DNA from: Diphasiastrum complanatum
Taxonomy: Eukaryota; Streptophyta; Lycopodiopsida; Lycopodiales; Lycopodiaceae
DNA length: 64,000 bases
Assembly (NCBI GenBank): GCA_029204225.1
Contig: CM055104.1
Location: 51,452,294 to 51,516,293 of the forward strand
Direction of reading: 5' to 3'
Shown piece by piece: positions 33,918 to 46,870 of this stretch. The translations under genes and the position numbers were made by a program. Position 1 is the first letter of the stretch. Each line of letters opens with the position of its first letter. Below the pieces are notes generated by a model. The model made no database searches, was not told the DNA's origin, and worked only from the letters and a program-made list of their open reading frames with translations.

Positions 33918-34355
33918 TCTTCACCCCTTCCTCCTCATGTTATTGGTCCAGCTCCTCAGCAGGTTTCATCACCAAAACTGTTGATTAACCAAGAGGAGCT
34001 AGACAAAATAACAGACAAATCTGTAAATATTGTTTTCACTTCTGTTTCTGCTCCTATACATAATCTTTTTGTGAGAATTCCATACAATCCAACCTAGGTT
34101 TATTTTGATTATGACGAATATAATCAATACGAGGCCTACCTAGCTAATAAAATTGATCTTCTCGACAACTTTTTTGATTTTTTTTCTTCCAGATACACGT
34201 AGAAGCTTTAAATTAGGTCCCAAATTTTGTGTTGAGCTGAAAGATAAAATCTCAAAAATTTCAGATGTAATAGTAGAAGCCGGAGTTTCTTTTTTGCAGA
34301 ATAGTATTAGTTTCGATTCCCATCATGGTACAATTTTTGTTGTTAGTCCATTTTT
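33918..34355 (+). pseudogene. Unidentified coding-like segment, copy 2
   Basis: Counterpart of 26563-27000 with the same TAG after the IPYNP segment and the same second frame (KLGPKFCVELKD). Confidence 0.3.
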
Positions 34356-34384
34356 CATGGGAGCGGTAAAGACGACGCTAAGCT

Positions 34385-35707
34385 TACTTCCTTGTTGAGA
34401 ACCTTGTCCCTGATGTAGTGATATATGATTTCAATGCTCCTAGAGTGAAATCTAGGGTTGGCCGATAAGGCAATAGCACTCTGATTATCACAAAATAAAA
34501 TTGTAGGGCTATATTGATTTAGATTAACATCAGACAATAAATTTCTCAACCAGAACGCTTCCTTGATAGATTGAGAAGCAACAATGTATTCTGCTTCTGT
34601 AGAAGAAAGTGCGATAGAAGTTTGCTTACGACTGTTCCATGAGATAGGACCGCCGTTGAAGAAGAATGTAAATCCAGATGTGGATTTACTATTGTCTACA
34701 TCTCCTCCCCAGCTTGCATCAGAATAACCACTGAGCTGATGAAGATTGTCATTGCTGACATCTCCATAGTAGATGCACTAGTCCATGGTAGCTTGAATAT
34801 ATCTCATGACTCGTATGAGAGCCTTCCAATGGGTAATGCTAGGACTAGCCATGTATTGGTTGAGTGAGCTTACAACAAAGAGATATCAGGTCTTGTACAA
34901 ACCATTGCGTACATGAGAGATCCTAGTATTGATCGATAGACATTGGTCCTTTGACAGATGCAGGCTTGGATCCATTGGTGAGTGAGCTAATTTATAATTC
35001 ATCAAATTGTATCTGTTAAGAACACTATGAAGATACCTTTGTTGAGTAATGTAAATCAGTCGATTTGTTTTGTCTCTATGGATTTGAATTCCTAGACAAA
35101 AGTGAGCTTCATTCAGATTAGTCATGTCAAACTCTGAAAACAACATATGCTTCGAATCCTTGACCATATTGGTATTGTTGTTGAAGAGCAACATATCATT
35201 CACATATAAGGTGATGATAATGAAAGATTGTTGTGATGACTTGGAATAGACACTGCAATCAGTAGTGCTTGGTTTGAATCCTTGTTTGATGAGGAATGTG
35301 TTGATCCTTTGAAACCAAGCTCTGGCAGACTGTTTCAAGCCGTACAGTGCTTTGTGGAGATTACAGACATGATTTTTCATACCTTCCAAAACGTATCCTT
35401 CGGAATGGATCATGTAGATATCTTCTTGTATCATTCCATTCAGATAGGCTATTTGTACATCGAGTTGATGCACTTCAAGGTCAGCAACTATAGCATAAGA
35501 AAAGAGCATTCGGATCGAAAAATGTTTGACGACTGGACTAAAAGTCTCACTGTAGTCGACATTCGGGATCTGGGTGAAACCTCATGCTACCAATCTTGCC
35601 TTTCTTCAGTCAATTGTTCCGTTAGCATTGTATTTGGTCTTAAAGATCCATTTGCAATCAATGATATTGCGGCCAATAGGAGCTTCGACTAATGACCATG
35701 TCCGGTT
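34385..35707 (-). pseudogene. Copia G reverse transcriptase-RNase H, copy 2
   Basis: Counterpart of 27030-28352. The reverse transcriptase frame is 35509-34886. The catalytic box is again YVND and the same TGA codons are present, so these lesions predate the duplication. One extra TAG (CCAG to CTAG, near 34781) breaks the RNase H frame only in this copy. Confidence 0.85.
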
Positions 35708-36485
35708 CTTGATCAAAATGAAGCACCAGAAGAATAATTTGTTACGAATAGCTAGACAAATTATGTGTTACGAATGATTCGCGAAGAGCTAGACAGTGCC
35801 CAACTGATAGTTAATCACGAAACATTCGCGAAAGACAAGACTAAATGTTAGTCGTCTATTACCAGAAGGAGCAACTAGAAAGATCAGACAGAATGAATAA
35901 TAAGCATAGCAATATTAACACAAATCTGAATGCAGAACAAAGAATTGTATCAGATTAAGTATATCAAGTATACATGTCAATAATGCGGTAGAGCACAAGA
36001 CAATAGCAGATGAAACCACATGCCCTAGGAAGCTTATTCAAGCTGTAAAGGAATGAAAGCTTATTGTTGACAAATCAAAGAATCAATGCACAAAACATCT
36101 ACTTTAGTCTATCTCTGATAAGCTTTTCTTTTTCGTTCTCTCTCGCTTACTAACTTTTTTCTTGTTAATGAATACACAAATGGTATTCAATAGATGCATA
36201 ATGTTACAGGTGTGTAGATGAAAAAAGTATAGAGTGATGTGCTGTCTGTAGGAGATCGTGGGTGGCTGCAGTCGTCGTCCAGTTTGTTAACGCAGCTGCA
36301 TGAGCATGAAGAGGGTGTGACGTCAGCCTTTGCTTTTCGTCTTTCATCGCCTGTAAGAATTTGCATGTGAATATTCAGACTGCGCGACAATGCGAGTAAA
36401 TATGCAGCATAAATGGAGGTAGATTAAAAATGGGATTTAAGTGACTAGAGGAAAGAAATCCAATAGAAGATACTCGATCTGAGTC
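35708..36485 (-). repeat. Copia G LTR, inverted, copy 2
   Basis: Counterpart of 28353-29130. Confidence 0.8.
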
Positions 36486-36801
36486 AGATTCTCCAGCATC
36501 TGACTCAGAGCTCAAGAAGACACGAGGTCTCTTGGCCGGGATACATCTAGGAGGAAGGGAAGCAGTTGGCATTCGAGATCCAGCCTTCTTGGGGACAAGC
36601 TATTTTTTCTTCCTCCTAGAGGTAGTACGCAAGTCGGTTGTATCTAGATGCAGGTCTCTCGAGGTGCTGACATTATCAACATGCAGACCAGAATATTTGT
36701 CCCGAAGCCTTTTGAGAATGACGAAATCCTTTGGCATGATGGTGACATGCTTACCATGCACTACCAAAAGACAAGTATAGGACAAAATCTTCTACAACAC
36801 C
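36486..36801 (-). pseudogene. Histone H3-like C-terminal fragment, copy 2
   Basis: Counterpart of 29131-29446: LLVVHGKHVTIMPKDFVILK is unchanged and RLRDKYSGLH differs by one residue (R to K). The TAG after SRRKKK and the frame change upstream are shared. Confidence 0.55.
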
Positions 36802-36913
36802 CTAAAATGGCTCAATTATTAAGTTATAGTTACATGATTTTTTATATATATTTTGTTATGATTTACGTTAGTTATAATTTTATTTAGTTTTCATATTTTT
36901 TTGAATTTTCAAT

Positions 36914-38570
<1,657 letters not shown>

Positions 38571-39877
38571 TCAGGCTTGCTGAACTGGCGGAGCAGGCTG
38601 CCGAAACTTGCGTAATCGGTTGTCATTTACTGGAGTATCAAATTGTTTTCCATCCAAGTGCTCAAGAATTACTGCGTCACAGTTCAAAATTTCTCTCACT
38701 TTATACGGGCCTTCCCCAGTAAACTTCAACTTACCCTTGATCAACTTGGTTTTGTACGTCAATGCAAGATCTCCTGCTTTCAGATCTTTTTTATGCAATC
38801 GCCGATCGTGCCATGCCTTGCGGCGGGCTTTCTCTAATGCTAAGGCATGAACTGCCATCAATCGGGTTTCACATAATTTGTGCAACGCATCGTGGCGAAG
38901 TTGAAAAGACTGATCATCATTTAATCATTTCGTTGCTGCTATGCGTAAAGATGGGATTAAAAATTCAATTGGCATAACAGCATCTTGACCATAAACCAGT
39001 TGAAAAGGTAAGCGGTTCTGAATGCCCATAATGCTGCATACAGTTTATGTTCCCAATCAGACCGACTCGCTTCAACTGTCTTTGTCATAATGGTGCAGAG
39101 AATCTTATTGGAAGATTCAGCTTGGCCATTCCCTCTGGGATAATAGGGAGTACTAAATCTGTGTATAACAAAAAAATCTTCCAGTAAACACTTTAGTGTT
39201 TGATTTTTGATCGGACATCCAAATCTGACTATAATATTTTCATATAGAAACTTAGCTGTAGATTTCGCATCAGCTACTTTGACAGCTTTGGCTTCAACCC
39301 ACTTGGTCATATAATCAGTTGCGACGATAATGTATCGGGCCTAAGATCCTTGAGTAGCGGGATGAATAGAACCAACATAATCCAGTCCCCATTTTTCAAA
39401 CGGTGCTTGTGATAAAACCGGATGTAAGGGTTCATAATTCTATCGAGTAGGCCGTCATGCTCGCTAGCAGACATCACATGTCTGAATAAAATTTTCTGTG
39501 TCCTTATGAAGCATAGGCCACCAACAACCGGATTGCAAAAGTTTGCGAATAGCAATATCTGTAGAGAAGTGTCCTCCACCCATGCCATCATATGAAAACA
39601 TGATTAGATCTGATACTTCATGCGGTAAAACACATCTTCGTAAAATATTATCTGATCCACGAGGATACAATTGTCCTGCAATTAATTGATAAGGTTGAGT
39701 CTTATGAATCAATTGTCTTTTCTGTACTTTTGTCAAAGAGTCATTTGGTTGTCCTAGCATCAGGCTCAACAATATCTGCCGCCCACTCAGGTACCGCTGC
39801 AACATAGAACAACGTAGCATCTGGCAGTTCATCATCCACTTTAGTATTAACTGGTGCGGATTCAATTCGTAAAACAT
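38571..39877 (-). pseudogene. Gypsy integrase, broken
   Basis: On the minus strand the zinc-binding segment (HEVSDLIM..., GHFSTDIAIRKLL, ending CDVC) is followed by a frame change. The core follows with WGLDYVGS, VATDYMTKWVEAKAVKVAD and GNGQAESSNKIL (the catalytic Glu region). The second catalytic Asp, expected near the gap after FGCPI, is not preserved. The C-terminal frame at 38885-38571 has the GPY/F-type module (LKFTGEGPYKVREILN) and ends at the stop codon. Gene order protease-RT-RNase H-integrase defines Ty3/gypsy. Confidence 0.85.
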
Positions 39878-40380
39878 GATCGGCTAGATAATGTTGCTTT
39901 TCCTTTCTGACCACAATTTGAAAGTCAAATTCAGTCAATAATGATAACCATCTTGCAATACGTCCAGTATTACATGTCTTATTTATCAAGTAAAGTAACG
40001 GTTGATGATCCGTATAAAATGCAAAGTGCGTTTCCATGAGAGAGTGACAAAATTTCCGAACAGAAAAAATCATGACTAGCGCTTCAAGTTCTATTGTTGA
40101 ATAATTCTTCTCTGGATCTGTAAACTGTCTGCTTGCAAATCGTATAGGATAATCCTTCTTTTAGTCACCTGGCTGTGTCAAAACTGATCCAATGGCGTAT
40201 TTTGAGACGTCCGTATGAACATGAAACTCTAATGTCCAATCTGGAGAACATAGTATTGGTGCTAATGATAATGCTTTTTTTAACTTTTCAAAGGCTTCTA
40301 ACGCCTACAGTCCAAATAGGAACAATAGTTAATTTGTATATAGGTCGTGCTAAATCCGCAAAGAAGATAATAAAAATTCA
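39741..40380 (-). pseudogene. Gypsy RNase H, broken
   Basis: The second half is open (MIFSVRKFCHSLMETHFAFY, TDHQPLLYLINK, GRIARWLSLLTEFDF): the TDHQPL segment is the third acidic motif region of gypsy RNase H. The first half (40380-40074) is cut by stops and frameshifts. Confidence 0.75.
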
Positions 40381-41424
40381 CTAGTAGTTCCCATGACCCA
40401 TAAATACACAAACTCCTCGAATTGTTATTGGCGGTGGCAATTCCACAATAACTTTGATCTTAGAGTAATCGGTGACAATACCATGTCTTGATATCACATG
40501 TCCAAGCACCACTCGGTGAGAAACCCATATCTGGCATTTTTCTGGATTTAGAGAAATCTGATATTTGCGACATCTTTCAAAGACTTTTTCCAATCGATCC
40601 AGGTGGTCTGTATCTGTACTATGAACTCCCAAGTCGTCCGAGGAAATTTCAAGGAATTTCTGCAGATAATCTTTAAAGGCAAATTGCATTACTCTTTGGA
40701 ATAAACTTGGTGCATTACAGAGTCCAAACGGCATTACTTTGTAAGCATAGGTGTCTCATTCTATTGCAAAAGCAGTTTTGTGGCAATCGGCAGGTGCAAT
40801 CTTAACCTAGTTGTAACCACTAAATCCATCCAAGAAACTATAAGCTTCCGCTCCAGCAAGGTGATCCAAAATGCTTTCAGTAAAAGGTAACGGAAAGTGA
40901 TCCTTTCGTGTCACCTTATTCAATGCTTTGAGATTCACACAGATTCGCAGTTTTCCATTTTTCTTAGGAACAATGACAATCGGTAAAATCCATTCAGTAT
41001 GCTCAATCTCATAAATGAAATCGGCGTCAAACAATCTCTGAAGTTCTTTCTTTATCAGATCTGCCACATTAGGATTACAGCGATAGAACTTTGTAACCCT
41101 TGGTATTGCATCAGGTACTAAAGGTATGGTATGTTCAATGACTGATGTCGGAATACCCTTCAAATCTTGATAAGTCCATGCAAAACAATCTTGATACTTA
41201 ATAAGTAGCAAACGGAGTGCTTGATATTGTTTAGAAGTAAGTTGTGATCCCACTTGTACAATCTTTTTTGGTTCTCCTGGTTCTGCAAGATTCATTGGCT
41301 GCATCCTAGCTGGGCCATCGTAAATCTCTTTAGATTCCGACATGTGTTCTTCAGGTTTATGATGTGCTTCAGTTAACATGATATCCACATCATCTAGTGT
41401 ATAATGTTTAAAATGCTCTGGCAT
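40381..41424 (-). pseudogene. Gypsy reverse transcriptase, broken
   Basis: The frame includes QDCFAWTYQDLKGIP, IVIVPKKNGKLRICVNLKAL and FLDGFSGYN, then a TAG in place of the usual Gln, a TGA where Trp is expected (AIE*DT), then MPFGLCNAPSLFQRVM. The catalytic box that should read YxDD is SSDD, so the aromatic residue is lost. CQIWVSHRVVLGHVIS is the thumb-side conserved segment. Inactive. Confidence 0.88.
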
Positions 41425-41435
41425 ATCATGTTGGA

Positions 41436-42011
41436 CTACATTTGCTTGTTCTTTTTCGAAAGGACTTGTCTTGGATCTTCATTTATCTTCTTAGCAGGAA
41501 TTAATCGTGGAGGTGATGACTTCCGGGATGATAAATCTTTCTTCTCAAGTGAAGACTTCCTAGACGATGATGTCTTGCTAGAGATCTGACTTGAAGAATC
41601 ATTCTTGACTTTTCCTTTGTCTTTTTCCAATAGAGGTGGCACTTCTTTTAAATCAAACTTTTGAGAGGGATTTTCCCATTTCAGGATCGTATTATAATGT
41701 TGCTTTGCTTGTTTCTTCGTCATCAAATCTGTCATCCTGTCTCCCTTCAATATAGCTGCTTTGGGCGATTTGATTGTTGGTTTCTCAGGAACATTACACA
41801 CTCCAAATTTGGTCGGATCCATATGATGTAGAATCTGTTCATCTGTAAGTTTTGCATTGCCGTCATAAGTTAAGGCATGGTTCATTGGTATGAGATCATC
41901 CTCAATTGGATCTGGTATAGGTTCCGTTGATATCCAAGCTACATTCAGCACCTTTAGTGAAAACGTGATTGGCATATCCAAAGTTTGATCTAACAAGGAA
42001 ATCTCGCTCAT
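41436..42011 (-). pseudogene. Gypsy linker region between protease and RT
   Basis: 191 codons open on the minus strand, with a Ser/Lys-rich tail (SSSRKSSLEKKDLSSRKSSP) before the reverse transcriptase. No catalytic domain is seen. It is part of the polyprotein linker that is often long and poorly conserved in this lineage. Confidence 0.6.
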
Positions 42012-42046
42012 CTATGATTGACTATCTTGTTGACACATATATCATG

Positions 42047-42881
42047 CTATACAATCAATTGTTGCAAGAGATTCGTTCCAATTGACAGTATCCATTTGAG
42101 AATTATAGTGAACTCCCAATTTTTTCTCTGGTCAATCACAAGTGTGATCCGTTGTTGATGAATCGTCATCCGCTTTTTGAACCACTGGCTTGACAGTCCA
42201 AGTCGTAGGATCAATTTTAACTGCACGTTCACAATTTTCAAAAGTGATTTTGCCGGTACTCCAGTTATGAATGACTTGCGCAACTCGTAACCATGGACGT
42301 CCTAAGAGAACTTGGTAGACATTTGGTGCTTTTGATAAGTCCATCATGACGAAAGTAATGACGAACTGTACTCTTGCAATCCTGACAGGTATATCTTCCA
42401 CCATTCCTCGTGGACGAACCGTCGTTTGGTCAGCTAGCTTAATAGCAAAAGTAACAGGCTTAATCTTTGTAAGGCCCCATTTTGTACATAGCTTTGTAGA
42501 AATCAGGTTAACTCCTGAACCGCCGTCGATCGCGACTGATTCTTTAGAAAATTGTCTATGTTGTATTGGCAGAGTGATATTCTTTTGTTCACTTATTCAA
42601 GCTCCTCCAACATGTAGTACATTGTTAGATTCTTCAAATCCAGTACAAAAGAGCGGCTCCTGATGGTCTTCTGATTCTTCTTGAGCTAACTTTTGCGCTA
42701 AGACTTCTTTTGCTTTTGGCACCAACTTTAGGAGCCCTCCCAATGAAATATTGATCTTGCTAGAAAAAATATTCATGAGTAATTCTGTATGTGGTGCTTC
42801 TGGTTCCGTCATCTTGAAGGGTTCTTCGTGATGATGTAATTGATCATTCATATCCGAACGTAAATTTCTTGAAGGCTGCAA
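42047..42881 (-). pseudogene. Gypsy protease region
   Basis: Contains AIDGGSGVNLISTKLCTKWG, an aspartic protease active-site region of the DGGSGVN type, and YQVLLGRPWLRVAQVIHNWS, the second conserved protease segment (LLGRPW). Frames change at about 42600 and 42130, and a stop interrupts the join to the next frame. Confidence 0.75.
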
Positions 42882-42974
42882 TGGTGAAGACCGAACTTTA
42901 GCTATTACTTTAGTAGCTTCGAGTTCCTCTTCTTCTTACAAATGCTTAATCCACTGTCTCATATCCTGATATCT

Positions 42975-44058
42975 TCATTTTTTTGCATTAATATTTGGAT
43001 AAACTTTCGATGTTGTTGGTGTATCGTTCAATGGTATAGAATCAACAGGTACTGAATCCACTACTGGTTCTTTTTGCTTTTGTGCTCTGGTGACTACCAT
43101 CAAGGGTGCACTTGGTTTATTATGAGCTACCGATCCTTGCTTGATTGTTATCAAATTTACAGGTGCTGTAGCTGGTGGTGGCTTCGGTCTTGTTGGACAA
43201 TCTTTATAGCAATGCCCATATCCACACTCACGACAGAATGGTATAAATTTTTCTTTATTTGGGCATTCTGCAACTCTGTGATTTTCTCTACATGCAAAGC
43301 ATCCAAGTGGTGCTTTGGCCCAATTTCTCGAGGCTTGTTGTTGAGCGGCAGCATAAATGGCATATTGTTCTGAAAATCCACCTTCTTGATCATTACCATA
43401 GCTCCATTGCTCAGCACTTCCGTAAGGTTCTGGTTCCATCAAATTGGCAGGAGGAGCGGAGTGCTTTGGTGGGGCAGACAAGGCTAGACGCTCCGAGTAT
43501 CCAAGAGTAGATTATCCTAGTCTTGCTACTGGATTGCCTCCATACTGTGGATCTAGATATCCCATCTGGGCATATCGTTGCTGAATCATCTGAGGGTTGA
43601 AGTTGCAAAAGGCAGTCTCATGGTCAAGTGAATTACACAGATGGCAAACACTGATTTCCATTCGTTTTTTCTGCTGAGGACACTCGTTCATTGTGTGATT
43701 TCTTGTACAAATAGAACACCAGACATTTTTCTTGGTAGGAAAAGTCTTTGCAAACTTCTCAGGTTCCTTGTTCGCTTCTCCGTGGAAATTTTCCAATGCT
43801 TTGATCTTCTCATCAAATTGCAACTACAACTTTTCCATCTGTTTCTGCTGGGTCTTCCCAAGTTTCTCGAACTCATTGAGCATCATTTCTGCAGTAGCAT
43901 TGGCATTCATTGATGCAATAGTGGTGGATGGCGTAGTAGTCTGCCCTGTTGTATAAGACGACATACTGACATTCAGCTCATCATCTGAATCTTCATCCTC
44001 CTCCCGAATTGCATCGTCCATCGCATTTTGCAAAAGGAGCATCTCCAGGAGTAGCCAT
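42975..44058 (-). pseudogene. Gypsy gag with four zinc knuckles
   Basis: Probable start ATG at 44058, with a frameshift after about 10 codons into the frame with AMDDAIREEDEDSDDELN. A short coiled-coil-like segment follows, then Cys-His motifs CSICTRNHTMNEC, CHLCNSLDHETAFC, CFACRENHRVAEC and CRECGYGHCYKDC. Three are CX2CX3HX4C and one is the classic CX2CX4HX4C. Stops occur at about 43824 and 43511. I see no normal capsid domain between the N-terminus and the knuckles, so part of gag is deleted or highly diverged. Confidence 0.75.
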
Positions 44059-45262
44059 TTAGATCAAATTGATACTGTGATTGGATATAGATTTTTTCAA
44101 AAACTATCTCAGATTAGATCTGTTAGCTCTATTCCACTTTTCAAGAATCTGATTCTATATGATGAGAACTAACCAAAATTAGATCAATCAATACTTCTTA
44201 GAAATGATAATTCTCTTAGAGTCCAATTCAGAATATATCAGATTTGATCCAAATTTTGATAGAGACTTGATCTGAAAAATCAGAAACTAAAAAGGGACTT
44301 GCGAAGGTTGGCTCGGCGAAGGTTCAACAGTGCTATTTTGGGATAAAAAAACTCTGAACACTTTTTTGACAATTTCTTGGAAAATAACCTTCGCCGAATT
44401 CTCAGATGGAAGATCTGACATAGATAAAACTATGGACAACCAGACGAAGGTTTTTGACGCAAGAAAATATAGTTTTTGTGATCTAGCGAGGGTAAAAATC
44501 AAGATTTTTTGTGATTTGATCAAGATAAATCCTCACCGAACTCAAAAATAGTATTTTTATATAAATAGAATGTTCTGAAAACTCGACGAAGGTTCTAGCG
44601 AAGGATCAAGAGTAATACTGATAATTTTGCAAAAAAGTGAGTTTTTTGACAAAAATATGACAATATGACAACTGATCCTCTAGAAACCTTTCTATTTTTG
44701 GTATTATTCTTCGCCAACCTGGCAGTGGATAGATCTGATTCACATCTAAGCACAGTGAATTAGGCGAAGGTTCTTTTTCTGTATTTTTTAGGATTTTGAT
44801 AATTTTTGGTGTTTTTTGGTGGTTTTTCTGATGTTTCTGGAAATCTGGTGGGAATTGATCTTCGCTCTTCAAACTGAAGGTTTTGTAAACAGAACCAAAG
44901 GTGTCTGCAACTCGGCGAAGGTTTCCTGAAATAGGGTAAAAAGTTTGGAGCCTTGATGACGCTTTTTGCCTCTTTTTGACCAATTTTGATAGATTTGACC
45001 GATTTTTGTTATTTTCTCTGATATCTCAGATCCAAATGGATCCTAAGATTAGTGATCTGAATAGATTTCTCTATTTAATAATCAGATTAAATTTTAAACA
45101 AGCAAATCCACTCAAAATCTTGCAAAATCAATCCCAAACTATCCCTACAATACAGTTTTAACACTATTCATGCCACAACAAGATGCCTAATGCAAGCTAA
45201 CCATCAGCCAAACATGCTGCAACTGAAAAATTGGCGTAGCTCCCCGGCAACTGCGCCAAAAT
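44059..45262 (-). other. Gypsy 5' leader and primer-binding site
   Basis: The primer-binding site is 45240-45258 on the minus strand (tggcgcagttgccggggag), the tRNA-Asp-type site typical of Tat/Athila gypsy elements. The remaining leader of about 1.2 kb is non-coding and contains about ten copies of GCGAAGGTT or its complement between 44290 and 44940. Confidence 0.75.
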
Positions 45263-45997
45263 TGTAGTGGGTTTCTTTCCTTGCCTAACCTGAATCCAAG
45301 ATCTAGTCAATCTAGCATCAAAGAGACGGAGTTAGTTATCACACGTAGGTTCGTTCCCATGAGAGCGATAGTATAGTTCAGATTTCAACATGAATGGAGG
45401 ATCTAACACTAACATCCATTAGCACTAAGCTTTCACACTACATCCACTAACCCTACTTCCATTAACCCTAGATCCACAACAATGATAGAAACTTACTCTT
45501 CTCTCTCTCCCTTTCTCGCTCACAAAAAGCATAAGAAATAGCAATCCCAATAATGATCAAATCCAACAATCAGCAAAATCCAAAGAAAGCATGAGAAATG
45601 GAGAAAAAGAGAGGAAGAGCAAGGACATTCATCAATCCATTTCTAAAGAGAACCAATCTGCTTTATTGAAATGAGGAAATGAACATGAGGAACAACTCGA
45701 GTTGGTCCCTTTTTATAGTAGAGAGGAGGACCCTGGCCTCTGAATCTATTGGTTCAGTCTTGCCTCTCTTTTCATTCAAATTTAAAAAAGTGTGGAACCC
45801 TCAAAATTGGAGGGAAACCCAACTTTATTCACTAACTTGACATTTAGGCCTTGCGACATTAAAAGTCCTGCAAAAAGGCCTAAAGTCCTTTTATTAACAT
45901 TCTAATTAATCAAATAACTATGTGATCATCGGGTTAGACTTACACACGCAGGGTGCCAAATCCCTCTTACTTATTAACTAGAGTTAGGATTGCCTTG
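45263..45997 (-). repeat. Gypsy 5' LTR
   Basis: About 735 bp ending CCACTACA next to the leader. An inverted, truncated copy with a GA expansion lies at 49267-49960 and shares the outer edge (AGGCAATYCTAA, 'gagggatttggcaccctgcgtgtgtaagt') and inner part ('atgctatcgctctcatgggaacga'). It abuts copia D RNase H at about 45998. Confidence 0.75.
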
Positions 45998-46500
45998 GGA
46001 TCCACAAACCCTCCAACAGGGACGTTGAATTTTGGTTTGAAGTATGATCAGCCTGAAGTGCCAACATTGGTAGGTTACACAGATGCTAATTGGGCAGGTA
46101 ATATTGATGATAGAAGATCTACTAGTGGTCATACATTCAGTTATGGTACAGCTGCAGTTTCATGGAGCAGCAAAAAGCAACCTACAGTAGTCTTATCTTC
46201 GACGGAAGCTGAATGTCGTGCACTCAACAATGCTACACAGAAAGCGGTATGGCTACGAAGATTGCTTGTCGATTTAGGTCAACCACAGGTGGATGCGACT
46301 ACTATTTCTTGCGACAACCAAAGTTGCATTCACCTTGCCAAAAGTCCAGTTCTACATGCTTGAACCAAGCAGATTGAAATACATTATCACTTTGTTCGAG
46401 AGAAAATACTTGATGGAACCATTGATCTTGTTTTTTGTAAATCTGAAGATCAAATGGCAGATATTTTTACTAAGTCATTAGGTAGATGTAAATTTTGAAA
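45998..46500 (+). pseudogene. Copia D RNase H fragment
   Basis: Reads GTLNFGLKYDQ, GYTDANWAGNIDDRRSTSG, VLSSTEAE and CDNQSCIHLAKSP, the RNase H D-E-D motifs of copia. A TGA after VLHA (probably CGA originally) interrupts it; the frame continues IEIHYHFVREKILDG to ADIFTKSLGR. Everything upstream is cut off at the gypsy LTR. Confidence 0.85.
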
Positions 46501-46549
46501 AGTTTCGTACTTTATTAGGAATAAAAGAATGTAATTTTATCATTGAGAG

Positions 46550-46653
46550 AGAGTATTAGAAACCAGTGATAAACTTGTTACTGTTTATGATTTATTGTTG
46601 ACAGCTGTAAGTAGTTGTAGGCTAGTCTATAGTCAACTACTAGTTTTTTTTTT

Positions 46654-46749
<96 letters not shown>

Positions 46750-46870
46750 GGGTTCATTGCACTCTCTTTCAGTGAGTGTGATATACAGTGATTGTGTGCT
46801 CTTCCTCCTCCTTGTGGTGATTACTTATGATGAATGACTGAGTGCTTATCAGATTCTTGACACTCCGTCC
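46550..46870 (+). repeat. Copia D 3' LTR fragment with microsatellite
   Basis: Follows the purine-rich end of the RNase H (gagagagagta). It contains (CT)n at about 46656-46688 and (TA)n at 46688-46746, then a CT-rich and GTG-rich stretch. LTR ends are not confidently defined. Confidence 0.4.

Larger units (their letters stand above)
22206..36913. repeat. Direct tandem duplication, 2 x about 7.35 kb
   Basis: Copy 1 is about 22206-29558 and copy 2 about 29559-36913. Every feature in copy 1 recurs 7,352-7,355 bp later in the same orientation. The head-to-tail junction is near 29558, where '...ttgaattttcaat' (repeated at the end of copy 2, 36913) meets 'tttggttagctttggtatccc' (as at 22206). By eye there are a few substitutions per 100 bp and rare 1-3-bp indels. 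No target-site duplication or transposon termini were found at the outer edges, so unequal exchange or replication slippage of a larger block is the simplest reading. Confidence 0.92.

Noticed and set aside
22206-36913. Integrated giant-virus fragment
   Set aside because: The histone-like piece and unknown genes make it tempting, but no viral hallmark (capsid, DNA polymerase, packaging ATPase) is visible, and the exons have plant-type introns. Kept only as one possible origin.
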